NCBI GenBank assembly: GCA_004193285.1
Contig: SECP01000021.1
Span: 1 to 64,000, forward strand
Direction of reading: 5' to 3'
DNA from: Myxococcales bacterium
Lineage (GTDB): Bacteria; Myxococcota_A; Polyangia; Polyangiales; Polyangiaceae
DNA length: 64,000 nt
Shown: positions 16,809 through 24,735 of the stretch, one piece after another
How the letters are laid out: each line of letters opens with the position of its first letter
Numbering within the stretch: the first letter of the stretch is position 1
Notes under the pieces: model-generated
What the model saw: the letters and a program-made list of their open reading frames with translations, nothing else
What the model was told of the DNA's origin: nothing
Databases searched by the model: none
Translations under genes and position numbers: made by a program

Positions 16809-18005
16809 TTATCTCGCCGGCACGCGCGGCAGACTGCTGCGCACCCATTCGCGAGCTAGCTCCAGCGCAAAGGAGTCGCGGCAGATGACTTGGAGCTCCA
16901 AATGAGTACCAGCCGTGCTCGTCACCTGGCGTTCAAGGGGCAAGTCTGGGAGCAATGAGTCCACGATTTGTTGCACTTGCACCATCGTGGGGCCACTTTC
17001 ATCGACGCGGATGCAACGATCGACGAGCCGCTCACCCAGCCATTTCTGCAAGAGCTCTGACCGAACTCCGACCTTGATCATGTCTTCTCGAAGCTCTGGA
17101 TTTGCTCCGCCGAACAGGTCCTTCCAGATGTCAGTTTGGCGTTGTAGCTCACGCCCTGTGTCCCGGGATGGTGCGCCGAAAGGCGCTGCGTTGGCTAGCT
17201 TGCGCCGGAAGTCCCCGAGCTCGGGAAAGGCGTCGCCCATACCGTCCAGCACCGCCGCGGGGCTCGCCATGCCGCCGAACTTTTGTCGGCTGCGAAACAG
17301 AATCTGACGAATATTCGTGAGATCGCGGAGGAGTGTGGCCAGTAGATAGAGTCGCGTCGACCACCAGTCGTCGCCTTCGCCTAGGTCGATCACCATCGCG
17401 CGGGAATTGCCAGCGCGGCTGACCATGTTGGCGATCTCCGACATCGAGCTGGGGTTGATTTCCTGACCGCTCCCGAACGAAACCATATCCGTTGCGTTAA
17501 CTGAGTCTTGGGCAAGCACCCGCTCGACCATGCTCTGGCCAAGACTTTGGCGGGCGACCGCCGCCGATACCTGACTCGCCAAATCTTCGGGGGTCACGAA
17601 GATGCCGGCGAGATAGTTGCTGCCAACTTCGCCGCGGAAGCGGCTGATGCTCGCGGCTGCGGCGCTGTTGGCGGCCATCGCATCCACGTGCGCGGGCGGC
17701 CATGGTGCCTCGGGGTCCAGCAAAAATGCCAGGACAGGCTTGCCCGCCGACTTGGCCTCGAGAAACTCCAGCTCCGTGATCGAGCGCTGCTGCGCGTCCG
17801 CAGGGGAGCCGTAGCGCCAGGCCAACATCAACAAGTAGGCGTCCGCCGTTCGCACGTCGGCCAAGCAGCGCTCGAGCGGTTTAGCGCCCTCCGCCACGTA
17901 TTGCTCCATCCCTATCACGTCGTGTCCCATGCGCCGCAATGCTCGGTCCACGGCCAACCGGTGTTCGCGCAGGTCGCGGTAGGTAGATGAAAGGTACACC
18001 TTCAT
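16809..18005 (-). CDS. DUF4062 domain protein with uncharacterised C-terminal half
   Basis: A 398 aa cytoplasmic protein. Residues 1-105 are a DUF4062 domain: KVYLSSTYRDLREHRLAVD, then GMEQYV, a hydrophobic strand AYLLMLAWRYG, the conserved acidic helix SITELEFLEA, and KPVLAFLL. The domain is often described as TIR-like in fold and occurs in NLR-like and conflict-related proteins. Residues 185-398 contain VIDLGEGDDWWSTRLYLLATLLRDL and I do not recognise them. There is no signal peptide or membrane helix. Two sampled 60-base stretches contain 31 and 32 G+C, far below neighbouring genes, which suggests transfer. It has no operon partner. A sensor or defence role is inference only. Confidence 0.85.
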   Translation of the reverse strand: MKVYLSSTYRDLREHRLAVDRALRRMGHDVIGMEQYVAEGAKPLERCLADVRTADAYLLMLAWRYGSPADAQQRSITELEFLEAKSAGKPVLAFLLDPEAPWPPAHVDAMAANSAAAASISRFRGEVGSNYLAGIFVTPEDLASQVSAAVARQSLGQSMVERVLAQDSVNATDMVSFGSGQEINPSSMSEIANMVSRAGNSRAMVIDLGEGDDWWSTRLYLLATLLRDLTNIRQILFRSRQKFGGMASPAAVLDGMGDAFPELGDFRRKLANAAPFGAPSRDTGRELQRQTDIWKDLFGGANPELREDMIKVGVRSELLQKWLGERLVDRCIRVDESGPTMVQVQQIVDSLLPDLPLERQVTSTAGTHLELQVICRDSFALELAREWVRSSLPRVPAR

Positions 18006-18496
18006 TGCCTATCAGCGATGCTGTGAGTACCTACGCGCTACAATAGTCAATTCGTCGCATGGGCAACATGCGGTCGCTGAACTTGGCGGCGGGCACGTCC
18101 ATGTACGCAGCCACTGCTGCTGCTGCCGCCGCCGCCGTCGACGCTTCCGCCGCTACTGCCCGCCGTCTACCCCGGCTCGCAGCCGCCTGCAGTTGCCGAG
18201 TCCCCAACCGCAGCCGGTGATCGGCCCAATGAAAGACGGGGCGAGAAGGGATACGCGGGGACGGTGACGCTTCATGGCGGGGAGCAGGTCGGCTCAGGCC
18301 CTGTCCGTGGACGCCACAAACCTTCCCGTGGTCTGCCGGCGCGACGGTTCGGTCGATGGCGCGGCCGCGTTCCGTTCTGCAGTGAGGGAGCGCGACTCGC
18401 TCCGGTGCATGCAAGTCGCCGTACCTGATCATCTTTTTCGCGCTGATCGCGCCGCGACGCTGGGCGTGTTCCAAAGACGACGAAACGACCAAACGA
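18006..18496. other. Gene-free interval with triplet-repeat tract
   Basis: About 490 bases without a convincing gene. A CTG then CCG triplet tract lies at about 18115-18137. On the minus strand a reading frame ending near 18031 has a protein-like C-terminus (YMDVPAAKFSDRMLPMRR) but its upstream part is low-complexity Ala/Arg, so it could be a decayed gene end. A plus-strand frame of 77 codons (18274-18507) has no recognisable features. The interval probably holds the divergent promoters of the DUF4062 and GH43-like genes. Confidence 0.5.
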
Positions 18497-20131
18497 ATGT
18501 GGTCTGAAGCGAAGCTTGCGAGCATCCTTTGCGTCGTGCGTTGCCACCCAAGCCAACTCGGTTTTCGCGGATCTCGAACAGCCCTCTGCGCACGACTCGG
18601 CGTCGCCGCGTTGGCCGCCGGTGCTAGCTTGACGGAGACCGCGAGCGCCAAGCCGTTCATGGACTACGTCAAGCCGACGCCCGTCGTCGCACCGCTCAGC
18701 TCAGCCACTTGGGGAGTGGCGGGTGTGCTGCCTCGTGACCTTTCGAACGGCATCGAGAGCGCCAAGGGCGCCGGCGTCCACCCCGACTACTATTACTGGG
18801 ACGGGCAGATCATCCGGGCCAAAGACGGCAAATATCATCTGTTCATGAGCACATTCTCGGGGAACACGAACTTCGGGACCGGCTGGTTCAACTCCGACGC
18901 GTACCACGCGGTCAGTCAAACGAACGTGCTCGGCCCCTACCAGCGGCAAGGCTTCGTGTACGACAACAACGGCTCGCACAAGGGACACAACGTCTCCGCG
19001 GTCGAGTTGCCGGACGGCAGCTACGCGGTCGTCGTCAGCGAAACCGTCCCTTTCACGATCTACAAATCGAGCTCTTTGGATGGCCCGTGGACGAGCTGCC
19101 AACCGACGAGCCAAGTCGGTGCGTCCAACGTGAGCCTCTTCCCGCGCCACGACGGCAAGTATCAAATCGTGGAGCGCAACGGGACGATCGCCATCTCCGA
19201 CAGCCTGTGCGGCACGTACGTGAAGCAGAAGCCGACGTGCTCGTATACCCAGGCCGGTACCGACAGCATCTATCCGAAGCGATCCTCCATACCGGGCGTG
19301 CCCAATCCTGCCTACACGTGGCAGGAGGATCCGCACATTTGGAGGAGCGGCGGCGTGTACCACGTCATTTATTCGGGCTCCGGCGATCGCGTCGGCTGGC
19401 ACGTGTACTCCACGGACGGCATCACGAACTGGAAGGACAACGGCTATGCCTGGTCCCCCCGGGAGTACCAGAAGATATTCTGTTACGAGGGGACCACCAC
19501 CTGCACGCAGTGGTACAAGATGGAGCGGCCGGGCGTGGTGCTGCAAGACGGGCACCCCACGCACATCACGTGGGCCGTCGCCGACGTGGACAAGGACAAC
19601 CAGGTCCTCCCCGGCAGCAATCACGGCACCAAGATCATCGTCGTGCCCTTCGACGGCGCGGCTTTCGATGGCGACTTCGGTGTCGGTACGGCTGGTAGCG
19701 GTGGCGGTGGCGGTGGCGGAGCTGGCGGTGCGTCGAGCACCGGAGGTACGGGAGGCAACGGCGGCGCCGGGGGCACGGTTGGCGGCAACGGCGGCCTCAG
19801 CTCGACGGGTGGCACCGAGGCCGTTGGTGGCTCCTCTAGCGGGCAGGCAGGAACTGGCGGCGCTACCACTGGCGGCGCCGGCACCGGCGCTGGTGGGGGC
19901 GCAACGGGCGGCACCGCCAGTAGCAACGCAGGTGGGCCCCCGGCGACCGGTGGAGCCCAGAGCGGGCCGCCAGCAGCGGGCGGTTCGAATGCAGCGTATG
20001 TCCCGGCGGAGGGCGAGGGGTGCAGCTGTCGCGCTGCTGGACGCCGAGCGCCGACCCGGTCACTCGCTCTGTGGGGCATCGCTAGCGCGCTAACGGGGGG
20101 ACTCCTCCGCCGCCGAAGCCGCCGCCCCTAG
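18497..20131 (+). CDS. GH43-like beta-propeller protein with MYXO-CTERM sorting signal
   Basis: A secreted 544 aa protein. A long signal peptide ends near TETASA (residue 51). Residues 60-395 have the repeated blade pattern of GH43/GH117-type five-bladed propellers: HPDYYYWDGQIIRAKDGKYHLF, HKGHNVSAVELPDGSYAV and DPHIWRSGGVYHVIYSG. These suggest a polysaccharide-active enzyme, although I cannot assign the catalytic acids confidently. A Gly/Ala/Thr linker (about 396-500) leads to GCSCRAAGRR (Cys 509 and 511), a hydrophobic helix and RRRSRRP. That is the MYXO-CTERM signal, so the protein is probably anchored at the cell surface. The catalytic part has lower GC than its neighbours. Confidence 0.85.
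   Translation: MWSEAKLASILCVVRCHPSQLGFRGSRTALCARLGVAALAAGASLTETASAKPFMDYVKPTPVVAPLSSATWGVAGVLPRDLSNGIESAKGAGVHPDYYYWDGQIIRAKDGKYHLFMSTFSGNTNFGTGWFNSDAYHAVSQTNVLGPYQRQGFVYDNNGSHKGHNVSAVELPDGSYAVVVSETVPFTIYKSSSLDGPWTSCQPTSQVGASNVSLFPRHDGKYQIVERNGTIAISDSLCGTYVKQKPTCSYTQAGTDSIYPKRSSIPGVPNPAYTWQEDPHIWRSGGVYHVIYSGSGDRVGWHVYSTDGITNWKDNGYAWSPREYQKIFCYEGTTTCTQWYKMERPGVVLQDGHPTHITWAVADVDKDNQVLPGSNHGTKIIVVPFDGAAFDGDFGVGTAGSGGGGGGGAGGASSTGGTGGNGGAGGTVGGNGGLSSTGGTEAVGGSSSGQAGTGGATTGGAGTGAGGGATGGTASSNAGGPPATGGAQSGPPAAGGSNAAYVPAEGEGCSCRAAGRRAPTRSLALWGIASALTGGLLRRRSRRP
19681..19990 (+). repeat. Gly/Ala/Thr-rich low-complexity linker
   Basis: About 310 bases of GGC/GGT-dominated imperfect repeats inside the GH43-like gene, coding for runs such as GGGGGG and TGGTGG. 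The tract links the catalytic part to the surface anchor and is prone to length variation. Confidence 0.85.
20012..20131 (+). other. MYXO-CTERM sorting signal
   Basis: It encodes the C-terminal 40 residues of the GH43-like protein: GEGCSCRAAGRR, a hydrophobic segment SLALWGIASALTGGLL and a basic end RRRSRRP. This Cys-containing tripartite signal is recognised by CPBP-type myxosortases, which cleave it and hand the protein to the surface. Confidence 0.82.
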
Positions 20132-20205
20132 CCGAGAAGCAGAGCGCGGATTCGCGACGAAGCTGTTACTCACGAGCTCGAGGCGGCTGCCCGTAGGGGT
20201 AGAGC

Positions 20206-20955
20206 ATGAGTGACGCGATGAGCCGGCGAGACACGAGCTTTGGGGTGATCGGCCCGGGTGCGATGGGGCGCGTGTTCGTGCGGCGACTGGTGGAGCGAGG
20301 ACACCAGGTGCGCATCGCGAGCTCGCGGCCGGCGGAAAGTCTGCGCGCGTTGGCGGCCGAGCTCGGCGCGGAGGCGGCGTCGACCATAGAGGCCGTAGCC
20401 GCGAGCCAGATCGTGTTTCTCGCGATCCCGACCAAGGCGGTGGCGGCGCTACCTCCAGGGCTGTTCGCCGGTGCGACGGCGAGCACGATCGTGATCGACG
20501 TCGGCAACTACCACCCGCAGCTCCGCGACGGTCGCATCGAGGCAATCGAACGCGGAGCCCTCGATAGCGAGTGGGTTTCGCAGCAGCTCGGATTCCCGGT
20601 CATCAAAGCGTTCAACAGCATCCTCGCCGAAAGCCTGCTCGCCAAGTCGGCGCCGCGCGGGACGAGGGGGCGGATTGCGCTACCCGTCGCCGGAGATTCG
20701 CCGGAGGCGGTGGAGTGCGTGCTTCGTCTCGTGGACGAGCTCGGCTTCGATCCCGTAGCGGCTGGTAGCTCGAGCGAGAGCTGGCGGCAGCAGACGGGAG
20801 CTCCCGCCTACTGCGCGGACCTCGATGAAGGCGCGCTGAAGCGTGCGCTCGCCGAAGCGGAACGAGACCGCGTCGCCGACTATCGCGCGGAGCGGGAGAG
20901 CTACCTGCGAAGACTGCTCGAAGGTAGCTCCGGCGCTCGCCCGCCGACCTGTTAA
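20206..20955 (+). CDS. NADPH-dependent F420 reductase-like NAD(P)-binding protein
   Basis: A 249 aa protein of the family pairing an N-terminal Rossmann domain with a small C-terminal helical domain. The dinucleotide loop is FGVIGPGAMGRVFVRRLVERGH. SSRPAE at the end of strand 2, with its basic residue, fits NADP. FLAIPTKAV and VIDVGNYHP match the F420-dependent NADP reductase/NADP-binding (PF03807-type) pattern, and KAFNSI is typical of the family. Whether it reduces F420 or another acceptor is not evident. A GGGG lies 9-12 bases before the ATG. It stands alone between the GH43-like and protease genes. Confidence 0.82.
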   Translation: MSDAMSRRDTSFGVIGPGAMGRVFVRRLVERGHQVRIASSRPAESLRALAAELGAEAASTIEAVAASQIVFLAIPTKAVAALPPGLFAGATASTIVIDVGNYHPQLRDGRIEAIERGALDSEWVSQQLGFPVIKAFNSILAESLLAKSAPRGTRGRIALPVAGDSPEAVECVLRLVDELGFDPVAAGSSSESWRQQTGAPAYCADLDEGALKRALAEAERDRVADYRAERESYLRRLLEGSSGARPPTC

Positions 20956-21205
20956 CGCTACCTCCCTGCGCGCGCAGCCTCCGCTGGAGCGAGGCGATGT
21001 CCTCGCCTTAGAGTCAGCAGCACCCTCGAAGCTTCGGAGCCAGTTTCGGAAAATCATCGCTCACGCGTCGCCGCGCGTGACCGTGACCGAGTCTCCGCGT
21101 TCGCGTCACGCGAGGGCTTGCGCTTTCGGGGAGCGCCGTCTAAACGAGCAGTGCGGGTCATGGCTCTTGGGAAACCTAGGAGCGCGCCACACGTGCGCGC
21201 GCCGT

Positions 21206-21215
21206 GAGGAGAGAG
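21206..21215 (+). promoter_or_regulatory. Ribosome binding site of the secreted protease gene
   Basis: GAGGAGAGAG, five bases before the ATG at 21221. It fixes the start there, although the same frame is open for a further 378 bases upstream, and that upstream part lacks protein-like composition. Confidence 0.8.
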
Positions 21216-21220
21216 AAACA

Positions 21221-22942
21221 ATGATCCGTATCGTAGAGTCGGGGTCCGCGCTGGTATTGCTCACGCTCGGCGCCGCCAGCGTTGGTTGTGGAGCGAGCAG
21301 TGAAAGCGGTGATGCGCCCTTCGGAACCGTCACGCAGCCCGTCATCGTCGGGGACGACGACTTGCAGTACGTGAACGCGTACGACGGCTCGCGAGGCGTT
21401 TCGATGAGCTACGTCGCTGCCAACAAGCGGCCAGTGGCGGCGATCAGCCACGCCTCGGACGAGAACATCGCGACCTGCACCGGCACGTTGATTGGCACCA
21501 ACTTGTTCATCACGGCCGCGCACTGCTTTCAGTCTTACGGCTACGTGCCGGAGGATTGGGGCGTGTATTTCAACCACGAGTACGTGGCGGGCGAAGACTC
21601 GGACTTGCAGCCCGTTCAAAGCTTCGCGGTCACGGAGGTGCTGGAGCACGTCGACAACTACAACGACCTGGAGTACGCGGTCTTGCGCCTCGGCGGGGAC
21701 CCCGGCGCAGCCTTCGGCTGGGCCGACTTGCGCGAAAACCCCGCCAGCGTCGGTGAAGTTGCGGCCATCATCGGCCACCCCGCCAGCCGCCCCAAGCAGG
21801 TGGACGCCGGACACCTGCAAGCGCCATTCACCACCAACACGGTCGCGTACGACGTGGACACGCTCGCCCGTAGCTCCGGCTCTGGCGTGCTTGATGCGGC
21901 GGGCAAGCTCATCGCCATTCACACGACCGGGCACACCACGCCGGAGTACAACCACGGCGCGCGGATCTCCGCGATTTTGGCGGCCTCGCCGCTGCTGCGG
22001 GATATCGCGGCGGGCTCGAGCTACTCGTATAACCTCGGGTTTTGCACGCAGGCGGGGAGCCAGCTCCTCAGCGGCGACTACGACGCAGACGGCAAGGATG
22101 ACTTGCTCTGCCGAGCCGGAAACGCGGTGACCATCGCGTACGCCAACGCCTCCGGGCAATTTGCGGCCACCGGCTGGGCTTCGACCCTCGGGTTCTGCAA
22201 CCAGGCGGGGGCAAAGCTCTACGGGGGCGACTTCAACGGCGACCTGCGCGACGACTTGCTCTGCCGCGATGCCACCGGTTACACGGCGGTCGCGCTCGCC
22301 AACGCATCCGGGCAGTTTGCGGGCGTCAGTTGGTCGGCAACGCTCAACTGGTGCAAGCAGAGCGGCGCCACGCTGCTCGTCGGGGATTTGAACGCGGACG
22401 GTCGAGACGACCTATTGTGTCGCGACAGCACGGGCTACACCTCGGGCGCATTCGCTTCGAGCAGCGGGCAATTCCCGGCCGGGAGCTGGTCGGCAAGCAT
22501 CAACTGGTGCAAGCAGGCTGGCGCGCGCCTCCTGCAAGGTGACGTGAACCTCGACCGCCGTAAGGATCTGATCTGTCAGGACGCCTCCGGCTACGTTTCC
22601 TGGATGCTGGCCAATAGCTCCGGCCGCTACTCGAGCTCGAGCTTTGGGCAAACGATCGACTTCTGCAAGAGCGCGAGCGCCAAGCTTTACGTAGGCGACT
22701 TCAACGGGGACAAACGCGACGACTTACTGTGCCGAGAGTCGTCGGGGCTGCAGTCAGTCTCGCTCGCCAACTCCGCGGGCAAGTACACGGCGACTAGCTC
22801 AACCGCGGCTTCCCCTTGGTGCGCGGCCGCCCAGCACGTCGTCGCGGGTCGCTTCAACACCGACCTCCGCAGCGACTTGACTTGCATCGAGAGCGGCGGA
22901 CAGCTGCGAATCACCAACCCGCGCCCGGGCGGTTCGTTCTAA
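21221..22942 (+). CDS. Secreted V8/trypsin-like serine protease with FG-GAP-type repeats
   Basis: A 573 aa exported protein, probably a lipoprotein (Cys 23 in ASVGCGAS). The protease domain (about 40-262) has TAAHC with His 101, NDLEYAVLRL with Asp 149, and a nucleophile region ARSSGSGVL where Ser 219 fits the V8-like SGS pattern rather than GDSGG. Residues 272-573 hold about six repeats of about 50 residues beginning with FCxQAGxxL. Each has an acidic loop such as DYDADGKDD, DFNGDLRDD or DLNADGRDD, typical of calcium-binding FG-GAP/VCBS propeller blades. Probably secreted for prey or protein digestion, with the propeller serving for binding. The lipobox is imperfect. Confidence 0.88.
   Translation: MIRIVESGSALVLLTLGAASVGCGASSESGDAPFGTVTQPVIVGDDDLQYVNAYDGSRGVSMSYVAANKRPVAAISHASDENIATCTGTLIGTNLFITAAHCFQSYGYVPEDWGVYFNHEYVAGEDSDLQPVQSFAVTEVLEHVDNYNDLEYAVLRLGGDPGAAFGWADLRENPASVGEVAAIIGHPASRPKQVDAGHLQAPFTTNTVAYDVDTLARSSGSGVLDAAGKLIAIHTTGHTTPEYNHGARISAILAASPLLRDIAAGSSYSYNLGFCTQAGSQLLSGDYDADGKDDLLCRAGNAVTIAYANASGQFAATGWASTLGFCNQAGAKLYGGDFNGDLRDDLLCRDATGYTAVALANASGQFAGVSWSATLNWCKQSGATLLVGDLNADGRDDLLCRDSTGYTSGAFASSSGQFPAGSWSASINWCKQAGARLLQGDVNLDRRKDLICQDASGYVSWMLANSSGRYSSSSFGQTIDFCKSASAKLYVGDFNGDKRDDLLCRESSGLQSVSLANSAGKYTATSSTAASPWCAAAQHVVAGRFNTDLRSDLTCIESGGQLRITNPRPGGSF
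22030..22920 (+). repeat. Tandem FG-GAP/VCBS-type repeats within the protease gene
   Basis: About six diverged repeats of roughly 150 bases coding for blades with D-x-[DN]-x-D-x-x-x-D loops. Recurrent elements are CKQ/CNQ-[AS]G-A, LLCRD and ANASGQF. The last copy is the most diverged. Confidence 0.8.
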
Positions 22943-22962
22943 GGGCGAAGCCATACTTGGCG

Positions 22963-23925
22963 CTAATTGAGCTCGACGCTCGAGCAGGAGCTCGCGTCGA
23001 GTGGCTCCTGACACACGGAGGAGGGATTGCAGTAGCCACTGCGACAATCTCCATTTTCATCGCAACCCTCCCCGTTGGAGCTGCCCACCACGACGCACCG
23101 CCCCGCCTCCAGATCGCAGACGGAGCTACTCGCACAGGCGTCGCGCTCGGAGTCGCACTGCCCTGAGTCGGTCTGGGCCTCGCATACCCGCGTCTCCGGG
23201 TCGCAGAAAGTTCCGGGTTTGCAACCTTGGCTGCTGCCCGCACAAGATCCGCCTTCGGCCACGAGCGGCTGGCAGGTCCGCGCTCCTGCGCTCCCGGAGC
23301 AATGCAGCCCATCACTGGTGAAGCACGGTGGCAGGGAGGGGTCGGGGGCGGGGTCCTCGAATAACGCCGAGGCCGATACGCAAGCGCTGCGGTCAGACCT
23401 TTCGTTTTTGCAGGTGCCGCCGCACGCCGCACCTTCTTCCGCGCCCGCCGGAGGCTCGCTTCCGAGCGCGCACACGTCGTCCGCACACTGAGCGCTTCGC
23501 CCGCCCTCGACGCGGCATTCGTCCGTCTTTCGGCAATCTCCGCCCGGCTCGACCAGCCCCCTGAACATCAGGTTGCAATTGCGTTTGACGTTATAGCCCT
23601 CGGTGGGCCCCTCCAGGCAGGCGGCGTTAGCGTAGTCGGCGATGCACGCCTCCGCGGCGGCCGGATCGAAGCTGACCCTCAGGCCGTCATACTCCGCGAG
23701 CTCTCGCGCGAGGTCAGCTTCCAGCCCTTTCTCGCATTGTGCGAGATCCACGTCGTACGATTGGTGCGCGCAGCAGCGAGCGACGGAGGCGCAAACACGT
23801 TTCGCGAACGCTGCCGGAAACGCCTGCGCGTCGCTCGGCTTGCCGGTGTCCTCCGTGCTCGCGCCGCACGCGGACGAAACCAATGCCCCAAGCGCCAGCA
23901 CGTACCCCATCCCTCGCGCAGTCAT
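22963..23925 (-). CDS. Cys-rich predicted lipoprotein
   Basis: A 320 aa secreted protein with the lipobox VSSAC (Cys 20). After an N-terminal helical part (about 35-110; VCASVARCCAHQ) come many regularly spaced Cys: GDCRKTDECRVEGG, SAQCADDVCALG, GGSCAGSSQGCKPGTFCDPETRVC and GCDENGDCRSGYCNPSSVC. These resemble the Dickkopf/EB-type modules common in myxobacterial surface lipoproteins. No enzymatic motif is visible. It converges on the protease gene with a 20-base gap. Probably an outer-membrane, surface-exposed binding protein stabilised by disulphides; the ligand is unknown. Confidence 0.8.
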   Translation of the reverse strand: MTARGMGYVLALGALVSSACGASTEDTGKPSDAQAFPAAFAKRVCASVARCCAHQSYDVDLAQCEKGLEADLARELAEYDGLRVSFDPAAAEACIADYANAACLEGPTEGYNVKRNCNLMFRGLVEPGGDCRKTDECRVEGGRSAQCADDVCALGSEPPAGAEEGAACGGTCKNERSDRSACVSASALFEDPAPDPSLPPCFTSDGLHCSGSAGARTCQPLVAEGGSCAGSSQGCKPGTFCDPETRVCEAQTDSGQCDSERDACASSSVCDLEAGRCVVVGSSNGEGCDENGDCRSGYCNPSSVCQEPLDASSCSSVELN

Positions 23926-23966
23926 CGCTCAGACGGTATCACGCGGGCGCTGCGGAGGCTTGGTCC

Positions 23967-24605
23967 TCAGTGGCTGGGCGGCGCGGTGCGGTACTGGCGG
24001 TAGTAGCCGACGACCTTGACCACGTAGTCTTGAGTCTCCGGGTACGGCGGGATGCCACCGTGGCGCATGACCGCGCCCTCACCGGCGTTGTACGCCGCGA
24101 CGGTGAGCGAAAGATCCCCGTTGAAGGTGTTGGCGAGCACCCGCAAGTAGCGGACTCCGCCAAAGATGTTTTGACGGGGATCGAAGACGTCCGTCACCAG
24201 CATGCGCTCGGCCGTTTCCGGGATCATCTGCATGAGGCCGCGCGCGTTGGCGGGCGACACGGCGCGCGGGTCGAAGTCGCTCTCCACGCGGATGACCGCG
24301 CGCACCAGCGCTTCCGGAATTTGGTAGAGCGCCGCTGCTTCCCGGATGAACGAGTCGTAGCGGGTGTAGCGCTCCGGCGATGTGTCCGCCGGCATGAAGA
24401 CGGCGGCTTTGGCGGGCGTCTTCTGGTAGAGCTTCGCGCCCGCGGTCTTGGCGTTCGTGAAGCTGACCACGCCGTCCGGGCCCACCGATTGGTAGATGTC
24501 GGCGCGGCTGGAGGCGGGTGAGATGAGCGCGGCGAGACCCCCCACGGACGCGAGGACCAGGTGGGAGTAACGGGATGATGATGAGGGTCGGGAGGACTGG
24601 CCCAT
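23967..24605 (-). CDS. Lytic transglycosylase (SLT domain) with DUF4124-like segment
   Basis: A 212 aa periplasmic murein hydrolase cleaving MurNAc-GlcNAc bonds. A signal segment (HLVLASVGGLAALISPASSRA) is followed by a DUF4124-like motif (DIYQSVGPDGVVSFTN). The SLT domain begins near YDSFIREAAALYQIP. The catalytic Glu is in VIRVESDFDPRAVSPANARG, with LMQMIPETA and AAYNAGEGAV as the other signatures. I chose ATG 24605 because the signal peptide starts there; the longer frame adds 25 residues. It lies downstream of speA, separated by a terminator. Confidence 0.92.
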   Translation of the reverse strand: MGQSSRPSSSSRYSHLVLASVGGLAALISPASSRADIYQSVGPDGVVSFTNAKTAGAKLYQKTPAKAAVFMPADTSPERYTRYDSFIREAAALYQIPEALVRAVIRVESDFDPRAVSPANARGLMQMIPETAERMLVTDVFDPRQNIFGGVRYLRVLANTFNGDLSLTVAAYNAGEGAVMRHGGIPPYPETQDYVVKVVGYYRQYRTAPPSH

Positions 24606-24648
24606 GAGGATTGGTGTGGGGCAGATCGTACCGAGGAGTGTCTCGCCG

Positions 24649-24692
24649 CGTCCAAGAAACGACGCCCGGCCAGGTTTCATTCCTGCCGGGCG
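24649..24692 (-). terminator. Intrinsic-type terminator after speA
   Basis: On the minus strand CGCCCGGCAGG, a seven-base loop AATGAAA and CCTGGCCGGGCG (24692 to 24663) form an 11-pair stem with one bulged base. TCGTTTCTT follows. It sits between the speA stop (24736) and the transglycosylase start (24605). Confidence 0.65.
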
Positions 24693-24735
24693 CGTGACTT
24701 ATGAAAGAGCCGGAAAGCTCGGGTTTGTGCGAGAG

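Noticed and set aside
19681..19990. CRISPR-like or satellite repeat
   Set aside because: It is an in-frame Gly-rich coding tract with no regular spacer.
15637..20131. An integrated element bounded by tRNA repeats
   Set aside because: I saw no second copy of the tRNA 3' end and no integrase, although GC is lower from 16.8 kb.
20843..21220. Upstream extension of the protease frame
   Set aside because: No signal peptide, overlaps the F420-like gene, and a strong ribosome binding site precedes 21221.
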